From Sinomonas sp. ASV322 (lineage in GTDB: Bacteria; Actinomycetota; Actinomycetes; Actinomycetales; Micrococcaceae): a DNA stretch of 64,000 nt. Positions 9,173-17,340 of this stretch are shown one piece after another. The notes under the pieces are model-generated. The model worked only from the letters and a program-made list of their open reading frames with translations. It had not been told where the DNA came from and ran no database searches. The number at the start of each line of letters is the position of its first letter. The first letter of the stretch is position 1. A program made the translations under genes and the position numbers. The stretch lies in the NCBI RefSeq assembly GCF_030908245.1, contig NZ_JAVFJJ010000007.1, positions 62,001 through 126,000 on the forward strand, read 5' to 3'.

Positions 9173-9933
9173 GCCGGACGCCCCTCCGCGGGAACCTCGA
9201 AGGACGCGAAGACCTCGCTGACCTCGGACATCGTCCGCGTCATGATGGCGCGCATCGCAGTGTGGGCCTCGTCGGGGCTCGACCGCTGGATCGCCGACGC
9301 GACGTCCATGTGCAGCTGGAGGGCGTCCGGGTGGGGCCGTGAGGGCATGAGTCCGAGATGCGTGCGCCCTGAGAGGACTTCGGCGACGAGCGGATGCAGC
9401 GCCGCGAACATCTCGTTGCCGGACGCCGCGAGGATGAAGCGGTGGAACTCGATGTCCACCCGGAGAAATCGTTCGGCGTCCGTGTCCTGGCCCGCGGCCC
9501 AGAGCTCGCCGGCGAGCACGAGCAGCTCCGCGGTCTGATCGGCCGCGGCGCGGATGGCTGCGAGGCGTGCCGCCTCGGGCTCGACGGCGTTGCGCAGCTC
9601 GGTGAGGGCTCGGAGCTGGCCGAACCGCTCGGACGAGGCGAGCCGCCATCGGATCACCTGGGGGTCGTAGACGTTCCATTCGCTCGCGGGGAGGATTTGG
9701 ATGCCGAGCCGCCGGCGCGGTGCGACGAGCCCCATCGAAGCGAGCACCCGCACGGCCTCGCGCACAACCGAGCGGGAGACGGCGTAGCGCTCCTCGAGCT
9801 CCTCGATCTGGACAACGCTGCCGGCGCGCAGTGTCCCCTCGGCGATGGCCGATCCGACTCCCTCGAGCAGCTTGCCGTGGAGGCCCGTCGGGTGGGGGGT
9901 GCCCGTCGCTGTGTGCGGGCCTGCGTGCGCCAT
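9169..9933 (-). CDS. GntR-family (FadR subfamily) transcriptional regulator
   Basis: A 254-residue regulator. The N-terminal winged helix contains LEERYAVSRSVVREAVRVL followed by SMGLVAPRRRLG (about residues 45-85); the C-terminal FCD ligand domain contains RNAVEPEAARLAA and VDIEFHRFILAASGN, whose Asp/His pattern binds a metal in this subfamily. FadR-type members of this kind commonly sense sugar acids. It is divergent from the MFS gene and several palindromes lie between them, so it probably represses the transporter and itself. AAGGAG before the ATG supports the start. Ligand unknown. Confidence 0.88.
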   Translation of the reverse strand: MAHAGPHTATGTPHPTGLHGKLLEGVGSAIAEGTLRAGSVVQIEELEERYAVSRSVVREAVRVLASMGLVAPRRRLGIQILPASEWNVYDPQVIRWRLASSERFGQLRALTELRNAVEPEAARLAAIRAAADQTAELLVLAGELWAAGQDTDAERFLRVDIEFHRFILAASGNEMFAALHPLVAEVLSGRTHLGLMPSRPHPDALQLHMDVASAIQRSSPDEAHTAMRAIMTRTMSEVSEVFASFEVPAEGRPA

Positions 9934-9966
9934 GACGGCTCCTTGGGATCGGCGGCGATCGGGGTC

Positions 9967-10045
9967 TTTACATCATAGCTGTTGCACTCGTTGCCATTTT
10001 AGGTATGATCTAAACCGCATCTTGGGGAATCAGAACAGATGTAAA
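9967..10045. promoter_or_regulatory. Divergent GntR/MFS control region with promoter and palindromes
   Basis: For the MFS side, TTGCAC (9982-9987) and TATGAT (10004-10009) are 16 bases apart. A palindrome TTTAG-N7-CTAAA (9998-10014) lies over the -10. Two further half-sites, TTTACATC (9967-9974) and GATGTAAA (10038-10045), form an inverted pair that brackets the promoter. These are good candidates for FadR-type repressor sites; binding is inferred. Confidence 0.5.
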
Positions 10046-10065
10046 CCACCCATCCAGGAGTGACT

Positions 10066-10134
10066 ATGGCGTCAACTCACACCGCCTCGCTGGCAGGTGC
10101 CGCGTACGCCGGCTCTCAGCGAGAAAGGCCATGA
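10066..10134 (+). CDS. 22-residue leader peptide overlapping the MFS gene start
   Basis: An ATG at 10066 follows a good ribosome site (AGGAG at 10056-10060) and opens a 22-codon frame beginning MASTHTASLAG and ending SQRERP. Its TGA (10132-10134) overlaps the MFS ATG at 10131 in the classic ATGA arrangement. The MFS gene has only a weak site (GAGAAAGG) of its own, so translation of the transporter may depend on this short frame. No similarity recognised; it may act as a translational coupler rather than as a protein. Confidence 0.5.
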   Translation: MASTHTASLAGAAYAGSQRERP

Positions 10135-11543
10135 TGGATCAGGCGACTATCCGCCGGTTGTCCGACGAAGCGACCGACGTCCTGCTGAACAAGAACGGAA
10201 CAGCGTCCAGCCGCCGCGGCGGCTGGATGATGATCGCGACCATCCTCATCGAGGCGTGGGACCTGTATGCCCTCTCCTTCGTGCTCGTGTTCATCAAGGC
10301 CGAGTACAAGCCGACCGATTTCGAGCTCGGGTTCCTGACCGCCGGCGTTCAGGGCGGCGCCCTGCTCGGGGCGATCCTGGGCGGCTACATCGCCGACCGG
10401 CTGGGACGCAAGCGGGTCTTCGTCCTGACGATGGTCCTGTTCATCGTGCTCGCGATCGCCCAGGGCTTCTCGCACAGCGTGTGGGACCTGATCATCATGC
10501 GCGTCCTCATCGGCATCCCGCTCGGCTCGGACATCTCCAACGGCTACGCGTACATCATGGAGTCGATGTCCAAGGGCGCCCGGGAGAGGATGGGCTCGCG
10601 CTGGCAGGGCATGTTCGGCATCGGCGAGGTCATCTCGATCGTCGTCATCACGATCATGTACGTCACCGGCATGGATCACGCGATCCTGTGGCGCGTGGCG
10701 CTGGTGATCGGGGCGCTTCCGGCCGTGTTCCTGCTCCTGGCCCGCCTCGACCTGCCCGAGACCCCGCTCTACCTCATCCAGCGCGGGAGGTTCGTCAAGG
10801 CCAAGGAAGTCTCGCTCAAGCTCTTCAACGAGCCTCTGGACATGCTCCCGAACCAGGACGTGCACATCGACAAGCCCAAGGTCGGAGACTTCCTCAAGGT
10901 CATCTGGGCCGACCCGACCAAGCGCAGGGCCTCGATCTTCGCCTGGATCTCCAACGCGTGCCAGGGTGCCGAGTTCACCGCGTTCGGCTTCTACCTCCCG
11001 GTCATCCTGATCACCGCCGGGGTCGGCGTCGCGTCGAACGCGAACCTCACCGGAACCAACATCGTCACCGCGGCGATCTACGTCCTGGCGACCATCTCGG
11101 GCTTCCTGGCCCCGGCCATGATCGCCAAGACCGGGCACCGGGGTGTCGCGATGTGGGGCTACGGCCTCGCGTTCCTCGGGCTCATCGCGGGCGCGTTCGC
11201 GCTCGGGAACAACATCCAGTGGCTCATCGTCCTGGCCGCGGCCGTGCTCATGTGGGGCCACTACTGGGACGCCTCAAACGGCATGACGATCGCCTCGATG
11301 GTCGCCCCGGCCCGGTTCAAGGCCACCGCCTCCGGCTTCGGCTACATCTTCGTCAAGGGAGCCTCGTTCTTCGGCGCGTTCGTCTTCCCGATCATGACCA
11401 AGTCGTGGGGCCCGGTCGGCGCGACCCTCGCGGTCTCCGTCCTGTCCCTCATCGGCTTCCTCTCGGCCAAGTTCATCCTCCCCGAGGTGTACGGCTACGT
11501 CGAGCAGGAAGCGGCTCCCGAGCCCTCCAAGCTCAGCGCCTGA
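10131..11543 (+). CDS. MFS transporter, sugar/metabolite:H+ symporter type
   Basis: A 470-residue protein with about twelve membrane segments. The loop after the second segment carries the major facilitator signature GGYIADRLGRKRV, and PETPLYLIQRGR before the central loop resembles the sugar-porter PESPRWL motif. It is predicted to import a small organic solute with protons across the cytoplasmic membrane; the substrate cannot be read from sequence, although control by an adjacent FadR-type GntR regulator points to a sugar acid or related carboxylate. Two starts, 10131 and 10134, are possible. It is followed by a 15-bp hairpin. Confidence 0.85.
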   Translation: MMDQATIRRLSDEATDVLLNKNGTASSRRGGWMMIATILIEAWDLYALSFVLVFIKAEYKPTDFELGFLTAGVQGGALLGAILGGYIADRLGRKRVFVLTMVLFIVLAIAQGFSHSVWDLIIMRVLIGIPLGSDISNGYAYIMESMSKGARERMGSRWQGMFGIGEVISIVVITIMYVTGMDHAILWRVALVIGALPAVFLLLARLDLPETPLYLIQRGRFVKAKEVSLKLFNEPLDMLPNQDVHIDKPKVGDFLKVIWADPTKRRASIFAWISNACQGAEFTAFGFYLPVILITAGVGVASNANLTGTNIVTAAIYVLATISGFLAPAMIAKTGHRGVAMWGYGLAFLGLIAGAFALGNNIQWLIVLAAAVLMWGHYWDASNGMTIASMVAPARFKATASGFGYIFVKGASFFGAFVFPIMTKSWGPVGATLAVSVLSLIGFLSAKFILPEVYGYVEQEAAPEPSKLSA

Positions 11544-11552
11544 CCCAGCGCT

Positions 11553-11625
11553 CGCGGCGCCGGTTCCTTCCACGCGGGATGGTCCCTGTCAGGGGCCGTT
11601 TCCTCAGGGCGGAACCGGCGCCGCG
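11553..11625. terminator. 15-bp perfect inverted repeat after the MFS gene
   Basis: CGCGGCGCCGGTTCC at 11553-11567 pairs perfectly with 11611-11625. The 43-base interior can form a smaller stem of its own. It starts 10 bases after the MFS stop and ends before the -10 of the next gene. Confidence 0.6.
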
Positions 11626-11670
11626 GCGTTTCCCGCGGCTCCGAGCGCCGCGCGGCGTAGAGTGGGGGAT

Positions 11671-12102
11671 ATGGGACACGTCAACGATCCCGAGGTCATC
11701 GAACGGCTCATGGAGACGCCGGGCCGGTGGGCCGTCGTCGGGCTGAGCCAGAATCAGTGGAGGTCTGCGTACTCGGTCGCGGAGTTCATCCGAGACGAGC
11801 TCGGGCAGCAGATCATCCCCGTCAATCCGAGAGGCGAGGACGTCCATGGCGAGAGGGGCTACGCGCGCCTCGCCGACATCCCCGCGGAGCTTCACCCGAT
11901 CGACGTCGTCGACTGCTTCGTCAACTCGCAGCGGGTCGGCGACGTCATCGATCAGGCGATCGCCGTGGGCGCGAAAGCCGTGTGGCTCCAGCTCGGGGTG
12001 ATCGACGAGGAGGCGGCCGAACGCGCCAAAGCGGCCGGCCTCGACGTCGTCATGAATGCGTGCCCAGCGCAGGAAAACTGGCGGCGCGCCCGCAGCCGCT
12101 GA
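11671..12102 (+). CDS. CoA-binding domain protein (YccU type)
   Basis: A 143-residue Rossmann-fold protein of the CoA_binding_2 family. It opens with a nucleotide-binding segment WAVVGLSQNQWRSAY, then IIPVNPRG, VDCFVNSQRVG and AVWLQLGVIDEEAAERAKAAG and a C-terminal MNACPAQE, the standard order for YccU-like proteins (about 140 residues), which bind CoA but whose role is unknown. TAGAGT at 11658-11663 is seven bases before the ATG at 11671 and no ribosome site is visible, so the message is probably leaderless; a GTG at 11662 is less likely. Confidence 0.88.
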   Translation: MGHVNDPEVIERLMETPGRWAVVGLSQNQWRSAYSVAEFIRDELGQQIIPVNPRGEDVHGERGYARLADIPAELHPIDVVDCFVNSQRVGDVIDQAIAVGAKAVWLQLGVIDEEAAERAKAAGLDVVMNACPAQENWRRARSR

Positions 12103-12177
12103 ACGTGACTTGTTCTCCGCGCGTTAATGTGCTGGGCCTACGATTGATCTGATCCCCCCGCCGTCGCAAGGTGCTCC

Positions 12178-12981
12178 ATGTCAGAACCCGTTCGCCCGCT
12201 TCCCACGCGCCGCGCCGCGTTGGGACTGATTGGCGCCGCAGCCGTCACCGGAGGCCTCGCGTCGTGCGCCGCGCCCGACTCGCGAGCGCCGAAGACAGAG
12301 GCGCCGACGACGGCGGAGTCCAGCGCCCACGTGCCCACCACCCCGGCCCCGGTTGCGCCGACCTTCGAACGGGACTACACGCTTCCGCCGATCGATGGCG
12401 GGCTCGTGCCGGTCATCACGCGCGTCACGACCAAGAATCCGATCGTCTTCCTCACGATCGACGACGGCGTCACGAAGAAGCCCGAGGCAATCGAACTCCT
12501 GAGGAAGTACAACTACCCGGTGTCCATGTTCCTCACGAAGAACTTCGTTCAGGAGGACCCCGAGTACTTCAGGCAGCTCATGCGGACTGGCGACTTCGTG
12601 GAGAACCACACCGTGAGCCACGACGTGCGCATGTCGACGAAGCCCTACGCGTACCAGTTCGCCGAGATCAAGGGCATGCAGGACTTCGCCCAGACGACCT
12701 TCGGCCGGCGTCCCACGCTCTTTCGCCCGCCCGGCGGCGCCTACTCCCCAACCATGCGGAAGGCCTGTGCCGATGCCGGTATCCGGGCGATCATCCATTG
12801 GGAGACCAAGTCGAATGCCGGCCACATGGACTACCAATACGGGAACTCGCTGCGGGCTGGGGACATTGTGCTCATGCATTTCCGCCCCGAGTTCGCCGCG
12901 GACCTGGAGGCGTTCCGCGCCGCGCAACTGGCGGCGGGGCTCACGGTTGTGAACCTCGAGCGCTTTCTCGGGGTCGAGTAG
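12178..12981 (+). CDS. Lipoprotein polysaccharide deacetylase (NodB domain)
   Basis: A 267-residue exported protein. The N-terminus has twin arginines (PTRRAALGL), a hydrophobic stretch and a lipobox LASC with Cys30, so it is predicted to be lipid-anchored on the outer face, possibly through Tat. The NodB deacetylase motifs are FLTIDDG (Asp95/Asp96), ENHTVSHD (metal His144 and His148) and LFRPPGG, with WETKSN and LMHF as later motifs. It probably removes acetyl groups from cell-wall or other N-acetylated glycans. AAGGTG before the ATG is the ribosome site. The convergent space 12982-13197 holds only a small GC-rich hairpin and no gene. Confidence 0.88.
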   Translation: MSEPVRPLPTRRAALGLIGAAAVTGGLASCAAPDSRAPKTEAPTTAESSAHVPTTPAPVAPTFERDYTLPPIDGGLVPVITRVTTKNPIVFLTIDDGVTKKPEAIELLRKYNYPVSMFLTKNFVQEDPEYFRQLMRTGDFVENHTVSHDVRMSTKPYAYQFAEIKGMQDFAQTTFGRRPTLFRPPGGAYSPTMRKACADAGIRAIIHWETKSNAGHMDYQYGNSLRAGDIVLMHFRPEFAADLEAFRAAQLAAGLTVVNLERFLGVE

Positions 12982-13197
12982 CGGACTACCCCCGCCCCGA
13001 ACTCGGCACCCCGAACCCGGCCCCGGCGCCCGCGCACCTGACCGACCCCCGGGCTCCGCACCCGCGTTCCTATCCAGTTGATCTTTCCCAATCAGTCCTG
13101 GCCGCGGCGAGTCGCGGCCCGGCGCGCACTCGGGCCTCGAAGAAGTGGGCTGGAGCGCGGGACGGTCTCGTCCTGGCTCCCCGTCCCGGCAGAGCCG

Positions 13198-14034
13198 TTA
13201 GCTCCAGAGCCACCGCAGCGCGTCGGGGAGCAGCGTCCCGGCGTGGTTGGGGCTGTGGCCACCGTCGCCGAGGACGAGCCGAAAGTCGTAACCGGCCTCG
13301 GCGAGCGCGGCGGCGACGCGGAGGTTGTTGGCGAGCCAGTTTCCCTCGGGCTCGTTCCAGCGGAGGTCCCGATGGCCGGCCTGCAGAAAGACACGAAGGG
13401 GCTTGGCAGGGGTACTCGGGATCAGCTCGGGGTAAGGGTTGCCTCCCGGCATCTGCGAGAAGCTCGAGAGGAATCCGAGGACGCGGCGGAATTTGTCGGG
13501 CCGCAGCCATGCGGCCGTGAACGCGCAGTTGCCACCGCTGCTCCCACCGCAGATTCCCCACCCGTCGGCGTCGTCGGAGATCGCGTACCGAGCGGTGACC
13601 TGCGGGACGATTTCGGTCAGCAGGAATGTCACGTAGCGGTCGTCGAACGCGTCGTACTCCATGTTTCGGTTCTTCGGTTCCGATGCCCCGGCGTAGACCC
13701 CGGGGTCTACGAAGAGCCCAATCGTCATGGGGACCTCGCCCCGATGGACGAGGTTGTCCGTAACGATCCCCGCCCGTACCTCGCCCTCGGGGTCGAGATA
13801 CCACCACCCGTCCTGGTACACCATGAGGGAAGCCGGCTCGGACGGGTGGTAGCCTGCGGGCACGTGGATCCAGAACTTCCTTGACGTGCCAGGGTAGACC
13901 GTGCTCTGCGTCCACTCGAACTCGACCGTTTCGCCGGCCGGAACGCCGGGGAGCGGGGCGGAATCTGGCCCGCGAAGGTAGTGGACGTCCGATTGATCGA
14001 TCGGGAGCGGCTGGTAGGGCACCTCGAAGGTCAC
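13198..14034 (-). CDS. Esterase, alpha/beta-hydrolase of the enterochelin-esterase-like (esterase D) group
   Basis: A 278-residue cytoplasmic hydrolase with no evident signal peptide. The nucleophile elbow is GICGGSSGGNCAF, giving GxSxG; a late Asp is expected near LQAGHRDLRW and the His in GDGGHSPNH. The fragment RKFWIHVPAGYHPSEPASLMVYQDG is the typical family opening. I use the GTG at 14034: TAGAGT is placed seven bases upstream, giving a leaderless message, and upstream codons are unlike the family. Substrate unknown; relatives cleave siderophore or carbohydrate esters. It faces away from the ArsR-CDF pair. Confidence 0.82.
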   Translation of the reverse strand: MTFEVPYQPLPIDQSDVHYLRGPDSAPLPGVPAGETVEFEWTQSTVYPGTSRKFWIHVPAGYHPSEPASLMVYQDGWWYLDPEGEVRAGIVTDNLVHRGEVPMTIGLFVDPGVYAGASEPKNRNMEYDAFDDRYVTFLLTEIVPQVTARYAISDDADGWGICGGSSGGNCAFTAAWLRPDKFRRVLGFLSSFSQMPGGNPYPELIPSTPAKPLRVFLQAGHRDLRWNEPEGNWLANNLRVAAALAEAGYDFRLVLGDGGHSPNHAGTLLPDALRWLWS

Positions 14035-14124
14035 GAGAGGCACTCTAGTCCGAGGGCCGTCCTCTCTTCGCCGCGAGTTCGCTTGAGGGGGACTTCTCAG
14101 CGAGAAGCGAACTGTGATCGTCCA

Positions 14125-14181
14125 GGAAGGGACTTCACGGCCAGAAGGTGACTTCACGGCCCGAAGGTGACTGCGAAGGCC
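14125..14181. repeat. Three tandem 19-bp repeats
   Basis: Units at 14125-14143, 14144-14162 and 14163-14181 share GAAGG(T)GACTTCACGGCC with the third decaying in its second half. Just upstream, CTTCTC-AGC-GAGAAG (14094-14108 region) is a small palindrome. The array sits between divergent esterase and ArsR genes. Confidence 0.75.
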
Positions 14182-14202
14182 GCGATGTGAGATCATCTGC
14201 GT

Positions 14203-14583
14203 ATGGATGCAGATATGCGGATATGCGGGCGTGACCCCGATTCGCAGTACGTTGACCTCGCGGTCGAGGTGTTCTCAATGCTCGCGGATGCGACCCGCGT
14301 GCGCATCATCCTCGCGCTGCGGGCGAACGAGGAGCTCTCGGTGAACCACCTTGCGGACATCGTCGACAAGGCGCCCGCGGCCGTCTCGCAGCATCTCGCG
14401 AAGCTGCGGCTCGCGAGAATCGTCACGGCACGGCAGGACGGCAAGCACGCGTTCTACCGGCTCGCGAACGAGCACGCGTCCCAGATGGTCTCGGACGCGA
14501 TCTTCCAGGCCGAGCACTCGCTCGGAGGCGTTCCGCGCCACCACCACCCCCACGCTGATTCGATGAGGGAGGCCAGCGCATGA
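14203..14583 (+). CDS. ArsR/SmtB-family metal-responsive repressor
   Basis: A 126-residue winged-helix protein. Core motifs are SMLADATRVRIILALRANEE, the recognition helix region AAVSQHLAKLRLARIVTARQ and GKHAFYRLANEHASQMV. The His-rich tail HHHPHAD after GGVPR, and acidic/His residues of the C-terminal helix, could bind zinc or nickel. The gene overlaps the downstream CDF transporter by ATGA, so it most likely represses that efflux system until metal is in excess. The segment ATCTGC-N8-GCAGAT (about 14195-14214) straddles the start and could be its own operator. ATG codons at 14203 and 14215 are both possible starts. Confidence 0.88.
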   Translation: MDADMRICGRDPDSQYVDLAVEVFSMLADATRVRIILALRANEELSVNHLADIVDKAPAAVSQHLAKLRLARIVTARQDGKHAFYRLANEHASQMVSDAIFQAEHSLGGVPRHHHPHADSMREASA

Positions 14584-15806
14584 GCGCCGAGCACACGGCC
14601 CACACGCACGCGGACGGGGTCAGCGAGCATCCGCATGACCACGAGCACCCGCATGACCACGAGCACCCGCACGATCACGATCACAGCCACGACCACGGCC
14701 ACGATCACGGGGATGAGCACGGCCACGCGCACACCCACGATCACGGGGATGAGCACGGCCACGCGCACACCCACGATCACGGGGATGAGCACGGCCACGC
14801 GCACACCCACGATGACGCGCACGGCCATTCGCACCGCCACGGTCACGGCCACGCCCACGGGCACAGCCACGGCACCGGCTGGAAGGCCGCCCTCTACGAG
14901 TTCTTCGTGCCGCACACGCACGACGCCGCCGACTCGATCGACGACGCCCTCGAAGCCAGCAAGGAGGGCGTCCGGGCGCTGAAAATCAGCCTCTTCGCGC
15001 TGCTCGCGACGACGGTGCTGCAGTTCGCCGTCGTCCTGTTCAGCGGTTCGGTCGCGCTGCTCGCCGACACGGTCCACAACTTCTCGGACGCCTTGACCGC
15101 CCTCCCGCTGTGGATCGCGTTCATGCTCGCGCGCCGCCCCGCGACGCAGCGCTACACGTACGGCTACGGCCGCGCCGAGGACCTCGCGGGCCTGTTCATC
15201 ATCGCCGTCGTCGCCCTCTCGGCGATCGTCGCGGGGTGGCAGTCGATCGAGCGGCTCCTCAACCCCCATCCGCTCGGCAATCTGTGGTGGGTTGCGGCGG
15301 CCGGCATCGTCGGCTTCGCGGGGAACGAGGCCGTCGCGGTCTACCGCATCAGCGTCGGGCGCCGGATCGGATCGGCCGCGCTCGTCGCGGACGGGATCCA
15401 CGCCCGGACGGACGGCTTCACCTCGCTCGCCGTCGTCGTCGGCGCGGTCGGCGTCATGCTCGGCTTCCCGCTCGCGGACCCGATCGTGGGCCTCGCCATC
15501 AGCGTCGCGATCGTGGTCCTCCTGTGGGGCACGGTCCGAAGCCTCGGGCGGCGGCTGCTCGACGGCGTCGACCCCGACCTCGTGCACCGCGCCGAGCACG
15601 CGCTCGACGGCGCCCCCGGAGTTCTCGACGTGCGTCGCCTTCAGCTCCGCTGGATCGGGCACCGCCTGCACGGCGCCGCCGTCGTCGCCGTCGCCCGCGA
15701 CGCCACGGTCGGCGAGGCCGACGCGGTCCGCTGGGAGATCCGAGACCGCCTCGGCCACGCCCTCCCCAACGTCGAGGACATCACGATCCAGGTCGAAGCG
15801 GGCTGA
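14580..15806 (+). CDS. Cation diffusion facilitator (zinc efflux) with long His-rich N-terminus
   Basis: A 408-residue CDF transporter. Residues 1 to about 105 are an extended His/Asp-rich cytoplasmic tail built from repeats; then come six membrane segments with the two metal-site motifs ADTVHNFSD and ADGIHARTD (HxxxD each), and a C-terminal cytoplasmic domain (about 300-400) ending NVEDITIQVE. CDF proteins exchange Zn2+ or similar ions for protons, exporting metal. The tail is far longer than in typical bacterial CDFs (about 300 residues) and probably buffers or senses metal. Translationally coupled to the ArsR gene. Confidence 0.93.
   Translation: MSAEHTAHTHADGVSEHPHDHEHPHDHEHPHDHDHSHDHGHDHGDEHGHAHTHDHGDEHGHAHTHDHGDEHGHAHTHDDAHGHSHRHGHGHAHGHSHGTGWKAALYEFFVPHTHDAADSIDDALEASKEGVRALKISLFALLATTVLQFAVVLFSGSVALLADTVHNFSDALTALPLWIAFMLARRPATQRYTYGYGRAEDLAGLFIIAVVALSAIVAGWQSIERLLNPHPLGNLWWVAAAGIVGFAGNEAVAVYRISVGRRIGSAALVADGIHARTDGFTSLAVVVGAVGVMLGFPLADPIVGLAISVAIVVLLWGTVRSLGRRLLDGVDPDLVHRAEHALDGAPGVLDVRRLQLRWIGHRLHGAAVVAVARDATVGEADAVRWEIRDRLGHALPNVEDITIQVEAG
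14625..14808 (+). repeat. In-frame repeats coding the His-rich tail
   Basis: Three 18-bp units (14625-14678) code for EHPHDH-like blocks, then three identical 36-bp units (14701-14736, 14737-14772, 14773-14808) code for HDHGDEHGHAHT. Perfect identity of the 36-bp units indicates recent expansion or ongoing copy-number change; all unit lengths keep the frame. Confidence 0.9.
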
Positions 15807-15809
15807 TAC

Positions 15810-16841
15810 TCAGTCCGCCGTCACCTTCGCCCACAGATTGATGCCCGGATCGACGTCGTCTGAGTCGATCACGGCGAGCTCCTCGTCGGTCAGGGCAGGG
15901 CCGTTGAGGGCGTCGAGGTTCGTGTCGAGCTGCTCGACCGAGGACGCCCCGATGACCGCCGACGTGATCCGCGGATCCCGCAGCACCCACTGGAGCGCGA
16001 GCTGAGCCAGCTTCTGCCCGCGCGCGGCCGCGACCTCGTTGAGCCGCCGAACGCGGGCGAGGACCCGCTCGTCGAGGTGCTCGCTCGGGAGCGTCGAGCC
16101 CGAGCGGGCCGCCCGCGAATCGGCCGGAACGCCGCTGAGGTACCTGTCGGTGAGCAGGCCCTGTGCGAGTGCCGTGAAGACGATGCACCCCATGCCCTGG
16201 GCGTCGAGCTCCTCGAGGAGGCCGCCCTCGATCCAGCGGTTGAGCATCGAGTACGAGGGCTGGTGGATGAGCAGGGGCGTGCCGAGCTCGCGCGCAATCG
16301 TGGCGGCCTCGCGCGTCTTCGCCGCCGAGTAGGACGAGATGCCGACGTACAGCGCGCGGCCCGAGCGCACCGCGGTGTCGAGGGCCATCATCGTCTCCTC
16401 GACGGGCGTGTCCGCGTCGAAGCGGTGGCTGTAGAAGATGTCGACGTAGTCGAGGCCGAGCCGCTTGAGCGACTGGTCGAGGCTCGCGAGCACGTACTTC
16501 CGCGACCCGCCACCCTGGCCGTACGGTCCGGGCCACATATCCCAGCCGGCCTTCGTCGAGATGATGAGCTCGTCGCGGTACGGGGCGAAGTCGTCGCTGA
16601 GGTAGCGGCCGAAGTTCTCCTCGGCGCGGCCATACGGCGGGCCGTAGTTGTTGGCGAGATCGAAGTGCGTCACACCGCGGTCGAAGGCGCGCCGCAGGAT
16701 CGCCCGCTGGGTCTCCTCGGGTCGGTCGTTGCCGAAGTTGTGCCACAGCCCGAGGGAGAGGGCAGGCAGCTTGAGCCCGCTCTTTCCCGTGAAGCGGTAC
16801 TCCATGTGGTCGTAGCGGTCGTCTGAGGCGGTGTAGGCCAT
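15810..16841 (-). CDS. Aldo/keto reductase, glyceraldehyde-3-phosphate reductase-like (YghZ/MgrA group)
   Basis: A 343-residue NADPH-dependent TIM-barrel reductase. The catalytic tetrad is represented by FDLANNYGPPYG (Asp and Tyr), ELIISTKAGWDMWPG (Lys) and DIFYSHRFD (His); the coenzyme site is in VIGASSVEQLDTNLDAL. Sequence YRFTGKSGLKLPALSLGLWHNFG is characteristic of the YghZ group, which reduces small aldehydes such as methylglyoxal or L-glyceraldehyde 3-phosphate. Start at 16841 (MAYTASDD) is supported by GAAGGAATC upstream. It converges on the CDF gene after only three bases. Confidence 0.88.
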   Translation of the reverse strand: MAYTASDDRYDHMEYRFTGKSGLKLPALSLGLWHNFGNDRPEETQRAILRRAFDRGVTHFDLANNYGPPYGRAEENFGRYLSDDFAPYRDELIISTKAGWDMWPGPYGQGGGSRKYVLASLDQSLKRLGLDYVDIFYSHRFDADTPVEETMMALDTAVRSGRALYVGISSYSAAKTREAATIARELGTPLLIHQPSYSMLNRWIEGGLLEELDAQGMGCIVFTALAQGLLTDRYLSGVPADSRAARSGSTLPSEHLDERVLARVRRLNEVAAARGQKLAQLALQWVLRDPRITSAVIGASSVEQLDTNLDALNGPALTDEELAVIDSDDVDPGINLWAKVTAD

Positions 16842-16941
16842 CGTCGATTCCTTCGTTCGCTCGCGTGTGCGGACCCCCTCGCCCACATTAGTCACCCGCT
16901 CCTTGCCCGGTGGAAACCCGGGCACGGCTAGGCTGAGGTCC

Positions 16942-17340
16942 ATGGATGCCGATGCGGTGAGAGAGCTCTGCCTGTCCTTTCCCGGAACCTACGAGGACTA
17001 CCCCTTCGGGCCTGAAGTAGCCGTCTACAAGGTGCGGCCCCCGGCCTCGGCGGGCTCCGCCGTCGAAGGCAAGATGTTCGCCGCGATGCGGCCCGAGGTG
17101 AGCCCACTCTCGCTGTCCCTCAAATGCGATCCCGCGCTCGCGGTCCAGCTCCGCGCCGCGCACCCCGAGATCACCGGGGCCTATCACATGAACAAGAAGC
17201 ACTGGAACGGCGTGCGCCTCGACGGGGACCTCACGCACGGGGCGATCCACGACCTGGTCGAGGACTCCTACGACCTCGTCGTCGCGTCGCTGCCCAAGGG
17301 CCAGCGCGAGGCGCTTGGATGGTCGAGGCTCGCGCAATGA
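16942..17340 (+). CDS. MmcQ/YjbR family protein
   Basis: A 132-residue protein of the YjbR double-wing family; motifs are LCLSFPGTYEDYPFGPE, MFAAM, LSLKCDP and MNKKHWNGVRLDG followed by a C-terminal DSYDLVVASLPK. Members are small basic-groove proteins, sometimes called DNA-binding, with no settled function. TAGGCT at 16929-16934 lies seven bases before the ATG, so the gene is probably leaderless; no ribosome site is visible. Its TGA overlaps the start of the TPR gene (ATGA at 17337-17340). Confidence 0.88.
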   Translation: MDADAVRELCLSFPGTYEDYPFGPEVAVYKVRPPASAGSAVEGKMFAAMRPEVSPLSLSLKCDPALAVQLRAAHPEITGAYHMNKKHWNGVRLDGDLTHGAIHDLVEDSYDLVVASLPKGQREALGWSRLAQ

